A stretch of DNA of 64,000 bases from Actinomycetales bacterium (lineage in GTDB: Bacteria; Actinomycetota; Actinomycetes; Actinomycetales; Dermatophilaceae). Shown piece after piece: positions 33,970 through 42,816 of the stretch. The translations under genes were made by a program, and so were the position numbers. Location of the stretch: positions 310,001 to 374,000 of the forward strand of contig JADKAO010000005.1 of assembly GCA_016715285.1 (NCBI GenBank), read 5' to 3'. The notes beneath the pieces are model-generated. The model searched no databases and was not told the DNA's origin. It was given only the letters and a program-made list of their open reading frames with translations. Every line of letters starts with the position of its first letter. Position 1 is the stretch's first letter.

Positions 33970-35097
33970 TGCCGCGCCGCGACGGGGCCGATGGGCCTGG
34001 CCGAGGGCGTGACCCGCATCGTGCTCCCGGCCGGGCACCCAGCCGGTCACGGATCGCTTCAGCTCGACCTCACCGTCGACGCCGGGGTCATCGTCGCCGC
34101 CGACCCCATCATCGGATCGGTCCACCGGGGCGTGGAGAAGCTCTTCGAGGTCCGCGACTACCGCCAGATCCTCGCCCTGGCCAACCGGCATGACTGGCTG
34201 GCAGGGTTCGCCGGCGAACTCGGTGTCGCGCTCGTCGTGGAGGAAGCCCTCGGCATGCGAGTCCCCGAGCGCGCGACCTGGCTGCGGATGGTCCTGGCCG
34301 AGTTGTCCCGGTTGCACAGCCACCTCGTCTTCCTCGGCTCCGCGCCTCATCCCGAGGACCCACGCCGCCCCATCGCCGACACGCGCCCCCTCGTCGACGC
34401 GCTCACCACTCTGCTCGACGACTTCTCTGGCACCCGCATGCACCCGATGGTCACCGCGATTGGCGGCCTCCGCATGGACACGCCCGCGGGCTGGGAGGAC
34501 GCGGCGCGGCATACCCTCGCGTGGGTGCGCGAGAGCGTCCCCGCGCACCTCAGCCCATTCGACGAAACCGTTGTGACACAACGGCATACCGGGCTGGGAG
34601 TCCTTTCACCCGCGGCTGCGGCGGGTTTCGGTGCCTCCGGGCCGGTCGGCCGCGCCAGCGGGCTCACGTTGGACGCGCGCGTGGTCGAGCCCTACCTCGG
34701 GTATGCCGCGTGCCCGCCTCGCGTCGTCACGGACACCATCGGTGACGCCCGAGCTCGGTGGGCGGTCATCCGCGGCGAAATTGCCGCGACGCTAGATCTC
34801 CTAGACGCATGCCTGGCCGGTCTCGACCGCCTCGGCCCCGGCCCAGTCAACATGCGACTCCCCAAAGTCGTCCGGGTTCCCGAAGGCGAGTGGTATGCGG
34901 TGACCGAGACCCCACTCGGCGCGTCGGGTGTCTTCCTCGTGTCGCGTGGAGCCAAGACCCCGGCCCGGCTAGCGTTGCGGACACCGTCCTGGGGCAACGT
35001 GAGTGCGTTGGCGGCCATGCTGCCTGGGACACCCGCCGGCGCCATCGGGGACGTGGTGGCATCGGTGCCGTTCGTGATGGGGGATGTGGACAAGTGA
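33934..35097 (+). CDS. Orphan NADH-quinone oxidoreductase subunit D-like protein
   Basis: About 387 residues from ATG 33934; a second ATG at 33991 gives 368. The fold is that of Complex I 49-kDa subunit/hydrogenase large subunit: DPIIGSVHRGVEKLFE, LGMRVPERATWLRMVLAELSRLHSHLVFLG, GTRMHPMVTAIGGLRMDTP, GLTLDARVVEPYLGY. The [NiFe]-ligand cysteines are absent, as in NuoD. No other nuo genes are near. A similar stand-alone copy sits near the folE/ftsH region in Streptomyces coelicolor, from memory. It is coupled by GTGA to a membrane protein gene. Quinone-linked or scaffold roles are possible. Confidence 0.8.
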   Translation: MPSAPVPAPRHTCRAATGPMGLAEGVTRIVLPAGHPAGHGSLQLDLTVDAGVIVAADPIIGSVHRGVEKLFEVRDYRQILALANRHDWLAGFAGELGVALVVEEALGMRVPERATWLRMVLAELSRLHSHLVFLGSAPHPEDPRRPIADTRPLVDALTTLLDDFSGTRMHPMVTAIGGLRMDTPAGWEDAARHTLAWVRESVPAHLSPFDETVVTQRHTGLGVLSPAAAAGFGASGPVGRASGLTLDARVVEPYLGYAACPPRVVTDTIGDARARWAVIRGEIAATLDLLDACLAGLDRLGPGPVNMRLPKVVRVPEGEWYAVTETPLGASGVFLVSRGAKTPARLALRTPSWGNVSALAAMLPGTPAGAIGDVVASVPFVMGDVDK

Positions 35098-35915
35098 GCC
35101 CGGCAACACCACCAGGACGCCGACCACCGGCTGGGCGCGGATCTGCTCCTGGGCACCGGCCGGCCGCTGGACGCGGATCAACCGCTGGACGTGGATCAGC
35201 TTCTGACCGTCCAAACAAGACTCGCGTGCCCCAATCCCCCGCAGCTCAGCCCAAACCACGGCGCGGCGGGCCGCCACCCAAAGGCGCCAAGGCTCGACGT
35301 CCCCCGACCGCACCTCGGCGCCGGCCTTCTCCGCGGATCTATCGGAGGCGTCGGCTCGCTCTGTTCCTCGCCTCCGGGATTCTCATCGGCTTGGCCATGG
35401 TCACGATGACCCGCTGCGGAGCCTCGGCGCAGGTCACCCCCGCTCCGAGCACCAGTTCTGGTGCCGCGACAACGCCACTGGGTGCAATGGGTGAGCCAAC
35501 CATGACGGGCCTCGGCACGGTAGCTTCGGGCGGCCAACCCACCTCGACCCCAGCGTCAACCACAGAGACGACGCTTGGCACAATGCCCAAAATCCTCTCA
35601 ACGTCTGCCTCGGCGGTCGACTGGCGGCTGCTCCGTTCCGTCTCCGACCTCGCGAAGGTCTTCGCGTGCAAACCTAAGGTCGACCCGATCCCACTGCCAG
35701 CCACTGCCACGAGGCCCGCTGGCATCGTGTGCGCCAGCGGTCTCGCGGGTGACGAAGCGCTCTACCTCTACTACGCCCCGACCTCCGACGACCGTTACCG
35801 CGCCATCACCCACGCCATGGCCACCGCGAAATACGTCCACGCGGGGCCCAACTGGGTCGCCGCTGGTGCGCTCTCCCCCACCATGGGCGCCATCGGCGGC
35901 GACGTCCACAAGTAG
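35094..35915 (+). CDS. Hypothetical one-pass membrane protein with a Pro/Arg-rich cytosolic tail
   Basis: 273 residues. The first about 75 are Gly/Pro/Arg-rich with a repeated GRGS element; the DNA shows a short imperfect repeat (GGATCAACCGCTGGACG-type, 35150-35205). A membrane segment LALFLASGILIGLAMVTMT follows, then a Ser/Thr linker and a conserved extracytoplasmic part with two cysteines (VFACKPK, IVCASG). The GTG start overlaps the NuoD-like stop as GTGA, which marks the two as a unit. The function is unknown; the tail might bind nucleic acid or a partner. Confidence 0.6.
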   Translation: MSPATPPGRRPPAGRGSAPGHRPAAGRGSTAGRGSASDRPNKTRVPQSPAAQPKPRRGGPPPKGAKARRPPTAPRRRPSPRIYRRRRLALFLASGILIGLAMVTMTRCGASAQVTPAPSTSSGAATTPLGAMGEPTMTGLGTVASGGQPTSTPASTTETTLGTMPKILSTSASAVDWRLLRSVSDLAKVFACKPKVDPIPLPATATRPAGIVCASGLAGDEALYLYYAPTSDDRYRAITHAMATAKYVHAGPNWVAAGALSPTMGAIGGDVHK

Positions 35916-35946
35916 CCCGGCAAGGAGCTACCGACTCAGCGGTATG

Positions 35947-35973
35947 CCGTCACGCGACGTCCTCGCGTGGCGG
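35947..35973. terminator. Hairpin between convergent genes
   Basis: CCGTCACGCG (35947-35956) pairs with CGCGTGGCGG (35964-35973), one T-G wobble, 7-base loop, ending right before the DUF3180 stop. An octamer lies at 35942-35949 in the left arm. Confidence 0.75.
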
Positions 35974-36420
35974 TCAATCATCGAGCCGACAGCGGCGCTG
36001 AGTGATCATCCCGGCCAGCCCCAACACCACAGCGGCGACGATATGGGTCAGGACCAGCCACAAGCGGGCCTTCTGCGAGTCGACATCAAGGTCTGGCACG
36101 AGCGCGACAGCATGCGCGGCATACCAGCCACACAACGCGGCGCCCGCGAGCGCGCTCGACTGGGCGAGCACCAGCGTGCGCGCGGCCCGCAGTGGTGAGA
36201 TCGGCGTCGCTGACTTCCCGTCACGGAGTCGTTGCACGGGTAAGCCGGCCGCGACCACCCCAGCGGCCATGAACACGAGGACGACGACTCCCGCCCAGCC
36301 GCCGGGACTGAGGGGGCCGAGCGCGCCCCCGGTAAGCCGCAGCAGCATGACCGCTGGCACGCCCACAGTGAGCGCGATCGCGACAAGGGTACGAGGCCGG
36401 ATACCGCGTGCCGTCACCAT
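35974..36420 (-). CDS. DUF3180 domain membrane protein (Rv3605c-like)
   Basis: 148 residues with four predicted membrane segments (TLVAIALTVGVPAVMLLRL, GVVVLVFMAAGVVAAGLP, TLVLAQSSALAGAALCGWYAA, LVLTHIVAAVVLGLAGMI). The segment LRAARTLVLAQSSALAGA is the DUF3180 signature. It follows folK in M. tuberculosis (Rv3605c), so this is a conserved position. The ATG overlaps the folBK stop by seven bases. Function unknown. Confidence 0.88.
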   Translation of the reverse strand: MVTARGIRPRTLVAIALTVGVPAVMLLRLTGGALGPLSPGGWAGVVVLVFMAAGVVAAGLPVQRLRDGKSATPISPLRAARTLVLAQSSALAGAALCGWYAAHAVALVPDLDVDSQKARLWLVLTHIVAAVVLGLAGMITQRRCRLDD

Positions 36421-37346
36421 GGCAGGTCCTCACTGCCGGATTGCCACGGCCACAACGGACCAGGGCGGACGCCGCCCCGCGCAGCGGGTTCCAGGCCGGC
36501 TAGGAGCGCTGCCACCGGCACGATGGGGTCGCTGTAGCGCTCCCCAATGCGAGCTTGAGCGTGCGGGTCGACCGCGGCCCAGGGCGCTAGCACGAAGGCA
36601 CGCTCGCGCGCCCTCGGGTGCGGCAGGACAAGCGCCGGGTCTGTCGACAGCACCTCGGCCGAGGTACCGGGCGTGCCGAATTGCACCAAGTCAAGATCTA
36701 AAACCCTTGCGCCCCAATGTACTTCACGTGTTCGTCCATGTCGTGCCTCGATCGTGTGAAGCGCGCGAAGCAAGTCGGCCGGCGCGCCATCCCACGTCCC
36801 CAAGAGCACCGCATTGAGGTATGCCGGTTGCTCGGGTCCCCCGACTGGCTCGGTTTCGACCAGATCCGAGACCGCAACCACCCGGAACCCCGACGTCTCG
36901 GCCAACTCAGCCACCGACGCACCCAGCGCGCCAGCGGCATCCCCGAGGTTGGCGCCCAAGGCGATCACCACGGGCACCCCACGGTCTCGTTTCACGCTCA
37001 CCGTCACATCGCCGAAGGTCACGCCCACAGGCGCCTCAGGTTTGTGCACCGTGACCTCGACCGCCTCGACCAGCGGCCGGGCAAGCGCGTCCTCGGCGAT
37101 GACGAACGCCAACCGCTCGATGAGGTCGAACGCCTCGCCCTCGATCCGCCGCACGACGTCGGCCGCCACTTCTCCGTAGTTGACCGTGTTGGAGAGATCG
37201 TCGGTCCGCCCGGCACGAGCAAGATCGACCCATAGCGTGACGTCCACCTCGAACGGTTGCCCATCGCGCTTCTCGTGCTCGAAGACCCCGTGGAAGCCCG
37301 TCGCGCGGACTCCGGCAATGCGGATCCGGTCGCGGCTCCCGCTCAT
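36414..37346 (-). CDS. folK: Fused dihydroneopterin aldolase and HPPK (FolB-FolK)
   Basis: 310 residues. The first about 120 are the FolB aldolase (VRATGFHGVFEHEKRDGQPFEVD, TVNYGEVAADVV, LIERLAFVIAEDAL); the rest is 6-hydroxymethyl-dihydropterin pyrophosphokinase (IALGANLGDAAGALG, ETEPVGGPEQPAYLNAV, ARVLDLDLVQFG, LPHPRARERAFVLAPW). The two catalyse consecutive steps of folate synthesis and run without a break in frame. M. tuberculosis has separate genes. The ATG at 37346 overlaps the folP stop as ATGA. Confidence 0.95.
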   Translation of the reverse strand: MSGSRDRIRIAGVRATGFHGVFEHEKRDGQPFEVDVTLWVDLARAGRTDDLSNTVNYGEVAADVVRRIEGEAFDLIERLAFVIAEDALARPLVEAVEVTVHKPEAPVGVTFGDVTVSVKRDRGVPVVIALGANLGDAAGALGASVAELAETSGFRVVAVSDLVETEPVGGPEQPAYLNAVLLGTWDGAPADLLRALHTIEARHGRTREVHWGARVLDLDLVQFGTPGTSAEVLSTDPALVLPHPRARERAFVLAPWAAVDPHAQARIGERYSDPIVPVAALLAGLEPAARGGVRPGPLWPWQSGSEDLPW

Positions 37347-38221
37347 CTCGCCGCGCCCCCCGCCGCGCGCGCCGCGTGGGTCGCTTCCCACACGTCGAGG
37401 GCGTCCCACGTTGAGCGCACATCGTGTACGCGCACCGCCCACGCCCCCGCCTGGGCTGCAAGGACGCTCGTCGCAGCAGTCGCGACATCGCGGTCGCTCA
37501 CCGGCCGCGGCGCGTCGTCAGCGCCCCGCCCCACCTTCCCGAGGAATCCCTTGCGTGATGCGGCATAGAGGACGGGGTGTCCCAAGGCGACCACCCGATC
37601 GAGGTATGCAGTAAGGGTCCAGTTGTGTGCCGGGAGTTTCGCGAAGCCGAGGCCTGGATCGAGGACCAGCAGTTCCGGTGCAACACCGACGGCGAGCGCG
37701 GCGTCGCGGCGGGAGGCGAGCTCACGGCATACCTCTGCAACGACGTCACCGTAGACCGCTCGCGACTGCATGTCCGCGCTGTGACCGCGCCAATGCATCG
37801 CGATGTAGCCGGCGCCGCGCCCCGCGACCAGACCGAGCATGGCCGGGTCCGCGAGGCCACCACTGACGTCGTTCACGATCGTGGCGCCTGCGTCGAGCGC
37901 GGCAGCCGCCACCTCGGCCCGCATCGTGTCAACGGAGACCACCACCCCGTGAGCCGACAGCGCGCGGACGACGGGGATGACGCGCTCTAATTCGTCTGCG
38001 GTAGAGGGCCGTTGGGCCCCGGGGCGAGTCGACTCGCCGCCCACATCGAGGAGCGCCGCCCCCTCGGCGATCATCGCGAGCCCGTGACTGACCGCAGCCT
38101 CCGGCTCGAGCCAGGAGCCGCCGTCACTGAAGGAGTCAGGGGTGACGTTGACGACGCCCATGATGAGCGGACGCGCAGGCGCGGCAGGACGCAGTGAGAC
38201 TGGCAGGCCCGGCAGACTCAC
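37343..38221 (-). CDS. folP: Dihydropteroate synthase
   Basis: 292 residues. It joins p-aminobenzoate to the pterin; the sulfonamide target. The pterin-site motif is GVVNVTPDSFSDGG, the family segments are DVGGESTRPGA, VSVDTMRAEVA, IVNDVSGG and DPGLGFAK, and the C-terminal ASRKGFLGKV. GTG at 38221 overlaps the folE stop as GTGA. In order and orientation the fol cluster matches M. tuberculosis. Confidence 0.95.
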   Translation of the reverse strand: MSLPGLPVSLRPAAPARPLIMGVVNVTPDSFSDGGSWLEPEAAVSHGLAMIAEGAALLDVGGESTRPGAQRPSTADELERVIPVVRALSAHGVVVSVDTMRAEVAAAALDAGATIVNDVSGGLADPAMLGLVAGRGAGYIAMHWRGHSADMQSRAVYGDVVAEVCRELASRRDAALAVGVAPELLVLDPGLGFAKLPAHNWTLTAYLDRVVALGHPVLYAASRKGFLGKVGRGADDAPRPVSDRDVATAATSVLAAQAGAWAVRVHDVRSTWDALDVWEATHAARAAGGAAR

Positions 38222-38790
38222 CGTTTGCCCGCCAGCAGCAAGGCCATGGCTTCGGCCCGAGTGGCCGAGTTGCGCAGATGGCCCCGGACAGCCGAGGTAA
38301 TGGTGCGGGAGCCGGGCTTTTTGATTCCGCGCATCGACATGCAGAGGTGTTCGCATTCGATGACCACGATGACGCCCTGGACGCCGAGATGGTCGACGAG
38401 AGCATCGGCGATTTGTGTCGTCAGCCGTTCTTGCACCTGCGGGCGTCTGGCGAACACCTCCACGAGCCGCGCGATCTTGGACAGCCCCGTGACCTTGCCG
38501 TCTTTCGCGGGGATGTAGCCCACGTGGGCGACGCCGTGGAACGGCACCAGATGGTGCTCGCACGTGCTGAAGACCTCGATATCGCGCACGAGGATGAGCT
38601 CGTCGTGATCGATGTCGAAGGTCGTCGCGAGGACGTCTTCAGCTCGCTGGTCAAGGCCCGCGAACACCTCGGCATAGGCCCGCGCGACCCGCGCTGGGGT
38701 CTCACGCAACCCCTCGCGATCGGGGTTTTCGCCAATTGCGGCGAGCAGCTCGCGGACGGCAGCCTCCGCGCGGGCGTGATCAACCGGCAT
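38218..38790 (-). CDS. folE: GTP cyclohydrolase I
   Basis: 190 residues. First enzyme of folate synthesis. Zinc and active-site motifs are intact in FSTCEHHLVPFHGVAHVGYIP, ECEHLCMSMRGIKKPGS and SAVRGHLR. The ATG start (38788-38790) lies inside an octamer copy (GTATGCCG). It is 15 bases after ftsH, so it is transcribed with it. Confidence 0.96.
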   Translation of the reverse strand: MPVDHARAEAAVRELLAAIGENPDREGLRETPARVARAYAEVFAGLDQRAEDVLATTFDIDHDELILVRDIEVFSTCEHHLVPFHGVAHVGYIPAKDGKVTGLSKIARLVEVFARRPQVQERLTTQIADALVDHLGVQGVIVVIECEHLCMSMRGIKKPGSRTITSAVRGHLRNSATRAEAMALLLAGKR

Positions 38791-38805
38791 ACCCGTGGGT
38801 GCCTG

Positions 38806-40902
38806 TCAGGCGTTCGGGGTTTGGTCTGGAGGCAACTCGCCCACCCCGACGACCGGGTCATCGGCATAGGGGCTCGCGCCCGCCACCGCGGCCTGATCGA
38901 TGGCTTCCGTGATCGGGGCGACCTGGGTCGCCGACCCCGGCGGGGGCATCGCGGGCACCTGTCCATTGCCGGCCGCGATTTCGGCCGGAGTCAGGACGGG
39001 CGGACGGGTGCTGATCGTGCGGCCTTCGCTGGAGAGCCACGTGGGGCGCAACGGCCGCTTCTGGATCGACGTGAAGAGCGCGGCGAGTTCGGCGGCGCCG
39101 AGGGTTTCCTTTTCGAGGAGGTCCAGGACGAGCCGGTCGAGCAGGTCGCGGTTGTCGTTGATGACGTGCCAGGCCTCGTCGTGAGCGCTCTCGATGAGGG
39201 CCCGGATCTCAGCGTCGACCGTCGCCGCGACGTCCTCGGAGTAGTCGCGCTGATGGCCGTAGTCGCGGCCAAGGAAAACCTCGCCTTGACCCTGGCCGAG
39301 CTTGATCGCGCCGACTTTTTCGCTCATGCCGTATTCCATGACCATCTTGCGGGCCAGCGCGGTGGCTTTCTCGATGTCATTGGCGGCGCCGGTGGTGGGG
39401 TCGTGGAAGACCATTTCCTCGGCCACCCGCCCGCCGAGCATGTAGGCGAGCTGGTCGAGGATCTCGTTGCGGGTCGTGGAGTACTTGTCGTCCTGCGGCA
39501 TGACCATCGTGTAGCCCAGCGCCCGCCCGCGCGGGAGGATCGTCACCTTGGTGACCGGGCTCGTGTGGTTGAGAGCCGCGGCCACGATCGCGTGTCCACC
39601 TTCGTGGTATGCCGTGATCTTGCGTTCCTTGGCCGACATGATCCGGGTGCGCTTCTGGGGACCAGCGACGACCCGGTCGATGGCCTCGTCGAGGGCGTAG
39701 TTGTCGATCGTCTGCTTGCCGAGGCGAGCGGTGAGCAGCGCGGCCTCGTTGAGGACGTTGGCCAGGTCAGCGCCGGTGAAGCCCGGGGTGCGGCGAGCAA
39801 CGGCGAGCAGGTCGACGTCGGCGGCCATGGGCTTGCCCTGCGAGTGCACCTGGAGGATGCGGTGGCGACCGATCATGTCGGGGGCCTCGACGGCGATCTG
39901 CCGGTCGAAGCGGCCAGGGCGCAGCAGCGCGGGGTCGAGGATGTCGGGCCGGTTGGTCGCTGCGATGAGGATGACGTTGGTCTTGACGTCAAAGCCGTCC
40001 ATCTCGACAAGGAGCTGGTTGAGGGTCTGCTCGCGCTCGTCGTGGCCACCCCCAAGGCCGGCGCCACGGTGACGACCGACGGCGTCGATCTCGTCGACGA
40101 AGACGATGGCGGGGGCGTTGTTCTTGGCCTGCTCGAAGAGGTCACGGACTCGCGAGGCGCCGACGCCCACGAACATCTCGACGAAGTCCGAACCGGAGAT
40201 CGAGTAGAACGGCACCCCGGCCTCGCCAGCGACAGCCCGGGCCAGCAGCGTCTTGCCCGTGCCCGGCTGCCCGTAGAGCAGGACGCCCTTGGGGATCTTG
40301 GCGCCGACGGCGAGGAAGCGGGCCGGGTCTTGGAGGAACTCCTTGATCTCGTGGAGCTCTTCGACCGCCTCGTCCGCCCCTGCCACGTCGGCGAAGGTGA
40401 CCTTGGGCATGTCCTTCGTCGCGAGCTTGGCCCGGGACTTGCCGAACTGCATCACCCGGTTGCCGCCGCCTTGCATTTGCCCCATGAGGAACCAGAACAG
40501 CCCGAGTACGAGCAGCATCGGCAGGACGAGACCGAGCATCGAGGTGAACCAGTTTTGCTGGTCGATCTGGTCGGTGAAGCCCTTAGCCGGTTTGTGAGCG
40601 TCGAGCGCGGCGACGATCTGGGGGCCGCGGGCCTCGACGTAGTAGGTGTAAACCTTGGTCGCATCCTTGACCTTGGCGCCGTCCGAGTAGGTCACGCCGT
40701 CTTTGAGGACCAGCTCGAGGCGCTCGTTATTGAGCACCTTGGCGGTGTCGACCTTGCCCTCGGAGATGAGCTGGAGGGCCGCTGAGGTGTCGATCCGCGT
40801 CGAGCCGCCGGAGTCGGAGAACAGGGCCATCATCGAAAAGAGGCCGGCGGCAATGAGCACCAGCCAGAGCAGCTGGGGTCGAGCGATGCGCTTGGTCTTC
40901 AT
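38806..40902 (-). CDS. ftsH: ATP-dependent zinc metalloprotease FtsH
   Basis: 698 residues. Two membrane segments flank a periplasmic-side domain (LLWLVLIAAGLFSMMALF and MLGLVLPMLLVLGLFWFLM). The AAA module has Walker A GQPGTGKT and the SRH region RPGRFDRQI. The metalloprotease zinc motif is HEGGH (Gly instead of the usual Ala), which I recall in other actinobacteria too. It degrades membrane and short-lived proteins. The tail of about 60 residues after the protease domain is Pro/Gly-rich and variable in the family. Confidence 0.97.
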   Translation of the reverse strand: MKTKRIARPQLLWLVLIAAGLFSMMALFSDSGGSTRIDTSAALQLISEGKVDTAKVLNNERLELVLKDGVTYSDGAKVKDATKVYTYYVEARGPQIVAALDAHKPAKGFTDQIDQQNWFTSMLGLVLPMLLVLGLFWFLMGQMQGGGNRVMQFGKSRAKLATKDMPKVTFADVAGADEAVEELHEIKEFLQDPARFLAVGAKIPKGVLLYGQPGTGKTLLARAVAGEAGVPFYSISGSDFVEMFVGVGASRVRDLFEQAKNNAPAIVFVDEIDAVGRHRGAGLGGGHDEREQTLNQLLVEMDGFDVKTNVILIAATNRPDILDPALLRPGRFDRQIAVEAPDMIGRHRILQVHSQGKPMAADVDLLAVARRTPGFTGADLANVLNEAALLTARLGKQTIDNYALDEAIDRVVAGPQKRTRIMSAKERKITAYHEGGHAIVAAALNHTSPVTKVTILPRGRALGYTMVMPQDDKYSTTRNEILDQLAYMLGGRVAEEMVFHDPTTGAANDIEKATALARKMVMEYGMSEKVGAIKLGQGQGEVFLGRDYGHQRDYSEDVAATVDAEIRALIESAHDEAWHVINDNRDLLDRLVLDLLEKETLGAAELAALFTSIQKRPLRPTWLSSEGRTISTRPPVLTPAEIAAGNGQVPAMPPPGSATQVAPITEAIDQAAVAGASPYADDPVVGVGELPPDQTPNA

Positions 40903-41107
40903 GCGTGTGCGGGGCTGGGCCCCAGCCTCCTGGTCAGTCGGCCGTCGTCGGTCGGTGGTGCAGTGCGGGTGGTGTGCCCCTGGTGTGGTGCGGACAGCCC
41001 AAGACAGCAGGTATGCCGTGCCCCACTGGGTGATTCTCGCAGGTCAACGCACGGGCTCGGTGACGTGTTCCGTCAAGGCTGAGTCCGGTGGGTGCGCCTG
41101 CAGGTGC

Positions 41108-41659
41108 CTAGGAGTAAACCTTCGGAGCCAAGGTGCCGATGCAGCGGAGGTTGCGGAAGCGCTCGTCGTAGTCGAGGCCATACCCGACGACGAACTCGTT
41201 GGGGATGTCGAAGCCGACGTATTTCACGTCGATCGCGACCTTGGCGACCTCGGGTTTGCGCAGGAGAGTGCAGATTTCGACCGAGGCGGGGCTGCGGGAG
41301 CTGAGGTTGGAGCGGATCCACGACAGCGTCAGCCCGGAGTCGATGATGTCCTCGACGACGAGGACGTGCTTGCCGGTGATGTCGGTATCGAGGTCTTTGA
41401 TGATCCGCACAACACCCGAGGATTTGGTGCCCGACCCGTAGGACGAAATCGCCATCCAGTCCATCGGCACCGACCCGGGCAGCGCGCGCATGAGATCGGC
41501 CATGACGAGGACGGCACCCTTGAGGACCCCGACGAGCAGGAGGTCTTTGCCTTCGTAGTCAGCCCAGATCTGGGCGGCCATCTCGGCCAGCCGCGCGTGG
41601 ATTTGTTCTTCGGTCAGGAGGACTCGCTCCAGCGAGTCGCCCATGTGCTCAGCGTCCAT
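41108..41659 (-). CDS. hpt: Hypoxanthine phosphoribosyltransferase
   Basis: 183 residues. The purine-salvage PRPP motif is VLVVEDIIDSGLTL, with VGVLKGAVLVMADLMR and SSYGSGTKSSG upstream. Length is normal. ATG at 41659 or 41644 (MGDSLERVL) can start it. The gene lies between tilS and ftsH, an order kept across actinobacteria. An octamer stands in the 205-base gap before ftsH (41011-41018). Confidence 0.95.
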   Translation of the reverse strand: MDAEHMGDSLERVLLTEEQIHARLAEMAAQIWADYEGKDLLLVGVLKGAVLVMADLMRALPGSVPMDWMAISSYGSGTKSSGVVRIIKDLDTDITGKHVLVVEDIIDSGLTLSWIRSNLSSRSPASVEICTLLRKPEVAKVAIDVKYVGFDIPNEFVVGYGLDYDERFRNLRCIGTLAPKVYS

Positions 41660-41817
41660 GGCTGTCCATTAGCGGTCCTTGGTCCTTTTCCCGGGCTCGC
41701 GTGACGGCAAGTGGTGCGTCCCTGACCTTAGCGGAGCCGCATGAACCCCCGACCGCGTGGTGGGTCACCTCACCTGCGTGACAGGCCCCACTCAGGTATG
41801 CGGGACACGCTCACCTA

Positions 41818-42816
41818 TCACCGTGCAACCAGCCCCTGGGCAGCGATGCGCACAAGACCTCCGGCAACCCGCTCGGCGCGTACTAAACCCGGCAGATCAA
41901 CCGGGCCCTGACCACGCCAATCGGTCACCAATGCATCCAGCGACAGCACATGCGCTCGGGTCAGCGCCCGCGCACCCGCCCGCTGCGCCAACAAGAGCCA
42001 CATCCGCCGGCGGACCGCCGGCGGCTGCCCAGCCAAGTGCGCCACCGGCACGGCAGGTGGGTCGACGCCATCAACTGCCGCAAGCGCCAGCGCATCCAGC
42101 GCATCGGCATCCTCACCCGCTACCTCCGCCGAGCGCGCCAGTGCCTCCGCCACCCCCGGCCCCAGCTCCGCCTCCAATGCCGCCAAGCCGCGCCTCGCCC
42201 GCACCCGCGTGAACCGCCTGTCCGCGTTGTGCGGGTCCCGCCACACCCCCAGCCCGTATGCCGTGCATGTCGCCTCGGTCTGGTCCCGGCTCACCCCCAG
42301 CAGCGGACGCACATAGTGACCGCGGCGGGACGGCATCCCCGCCAACGAACGAGTGCCGGACCCGCGAGCGAGGCCAAGCAACACCTGCTCGGCCTGATCG
42401 TCGCGCGTGTGACCCAACAAGACCGCAGCCGCGCCCAGCTCGGCGGCAACGGCGTCGAGTGCGGCATACCGCGCCTGCCGCGCAGCGTCCTCCGGCCCAG
42501 CGCCCTCGCCCACCGAAGCCCGGCGCACGACCACCGGATCCAACCCCAGCGAGCGACACTGCTCCGCCGCCACCTCAGCAACCGCAGCTGAGCCTTCCTG
42601 CAGCCCGTGGTCGACGACCACGGCACCAGCACGCAACCCGAGCTTGGGAGCCTCGAAGGCGACTCCGGCCGCGAGTGCGAGCGAATCAGCGCCCCCCGAG
42701 CACGCCACCAGAACGAGTTCCGTTGCAGCAGAAGCAGACTCAGCAGTGGCAAGACCAGCGAGCACCCGACGGACGGCCGACCTCACGGCGGCGATGGCAG
42801 GTGGCGGCCCTGGCAT
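41818..42816 (-). CDS. tilS: tRNA(Ile)-lysidine synthetase
   Basis: 332 residues. The PP-loop is VACSGGADSLALAAG, with VVVDHGLQEGSAA, ARYAALDAVAAELGAAAVLLGHTRDDQAEQ and a GVWRDPHNADRRFTRVRARRG segment. It converts the CAU wobble base of tRNA-Ile to lysidine. The ATG at 42816 overlaps the protease stop as TGATG and gives the family N-terminus. C-terminal TilS domain is short. Confidence 0.94.
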   Translation of the reverse strand: MPGPPPAIAAVRSAVRRVLAGLATAESASAATELVLVACSGGADSLALAAGVAFEAPKLGLRAGAVVVDHGLQEGSAAVAEVAAEQCRSLGLDPVVVRRASVGEGAGPEDAARQARYAALDAVAAELGAAAVLLGHTRDDQAEQVLLGLARGSGTRSLAGMPSRRGHYVRPLLGVSRDQTEATCTAYGLGVWRDPHNADRRFTRVRARRGLAALEAELGPGVAEALARSAEVAGEDADALDALALAAVDGVDPPAVPVAHLAGQPPAVRRRMWLLLAQRAGARALTRAHVLSLDALVTDWRGQGPVDLPGLVRAERVAGGLVRIAAQGLVAR

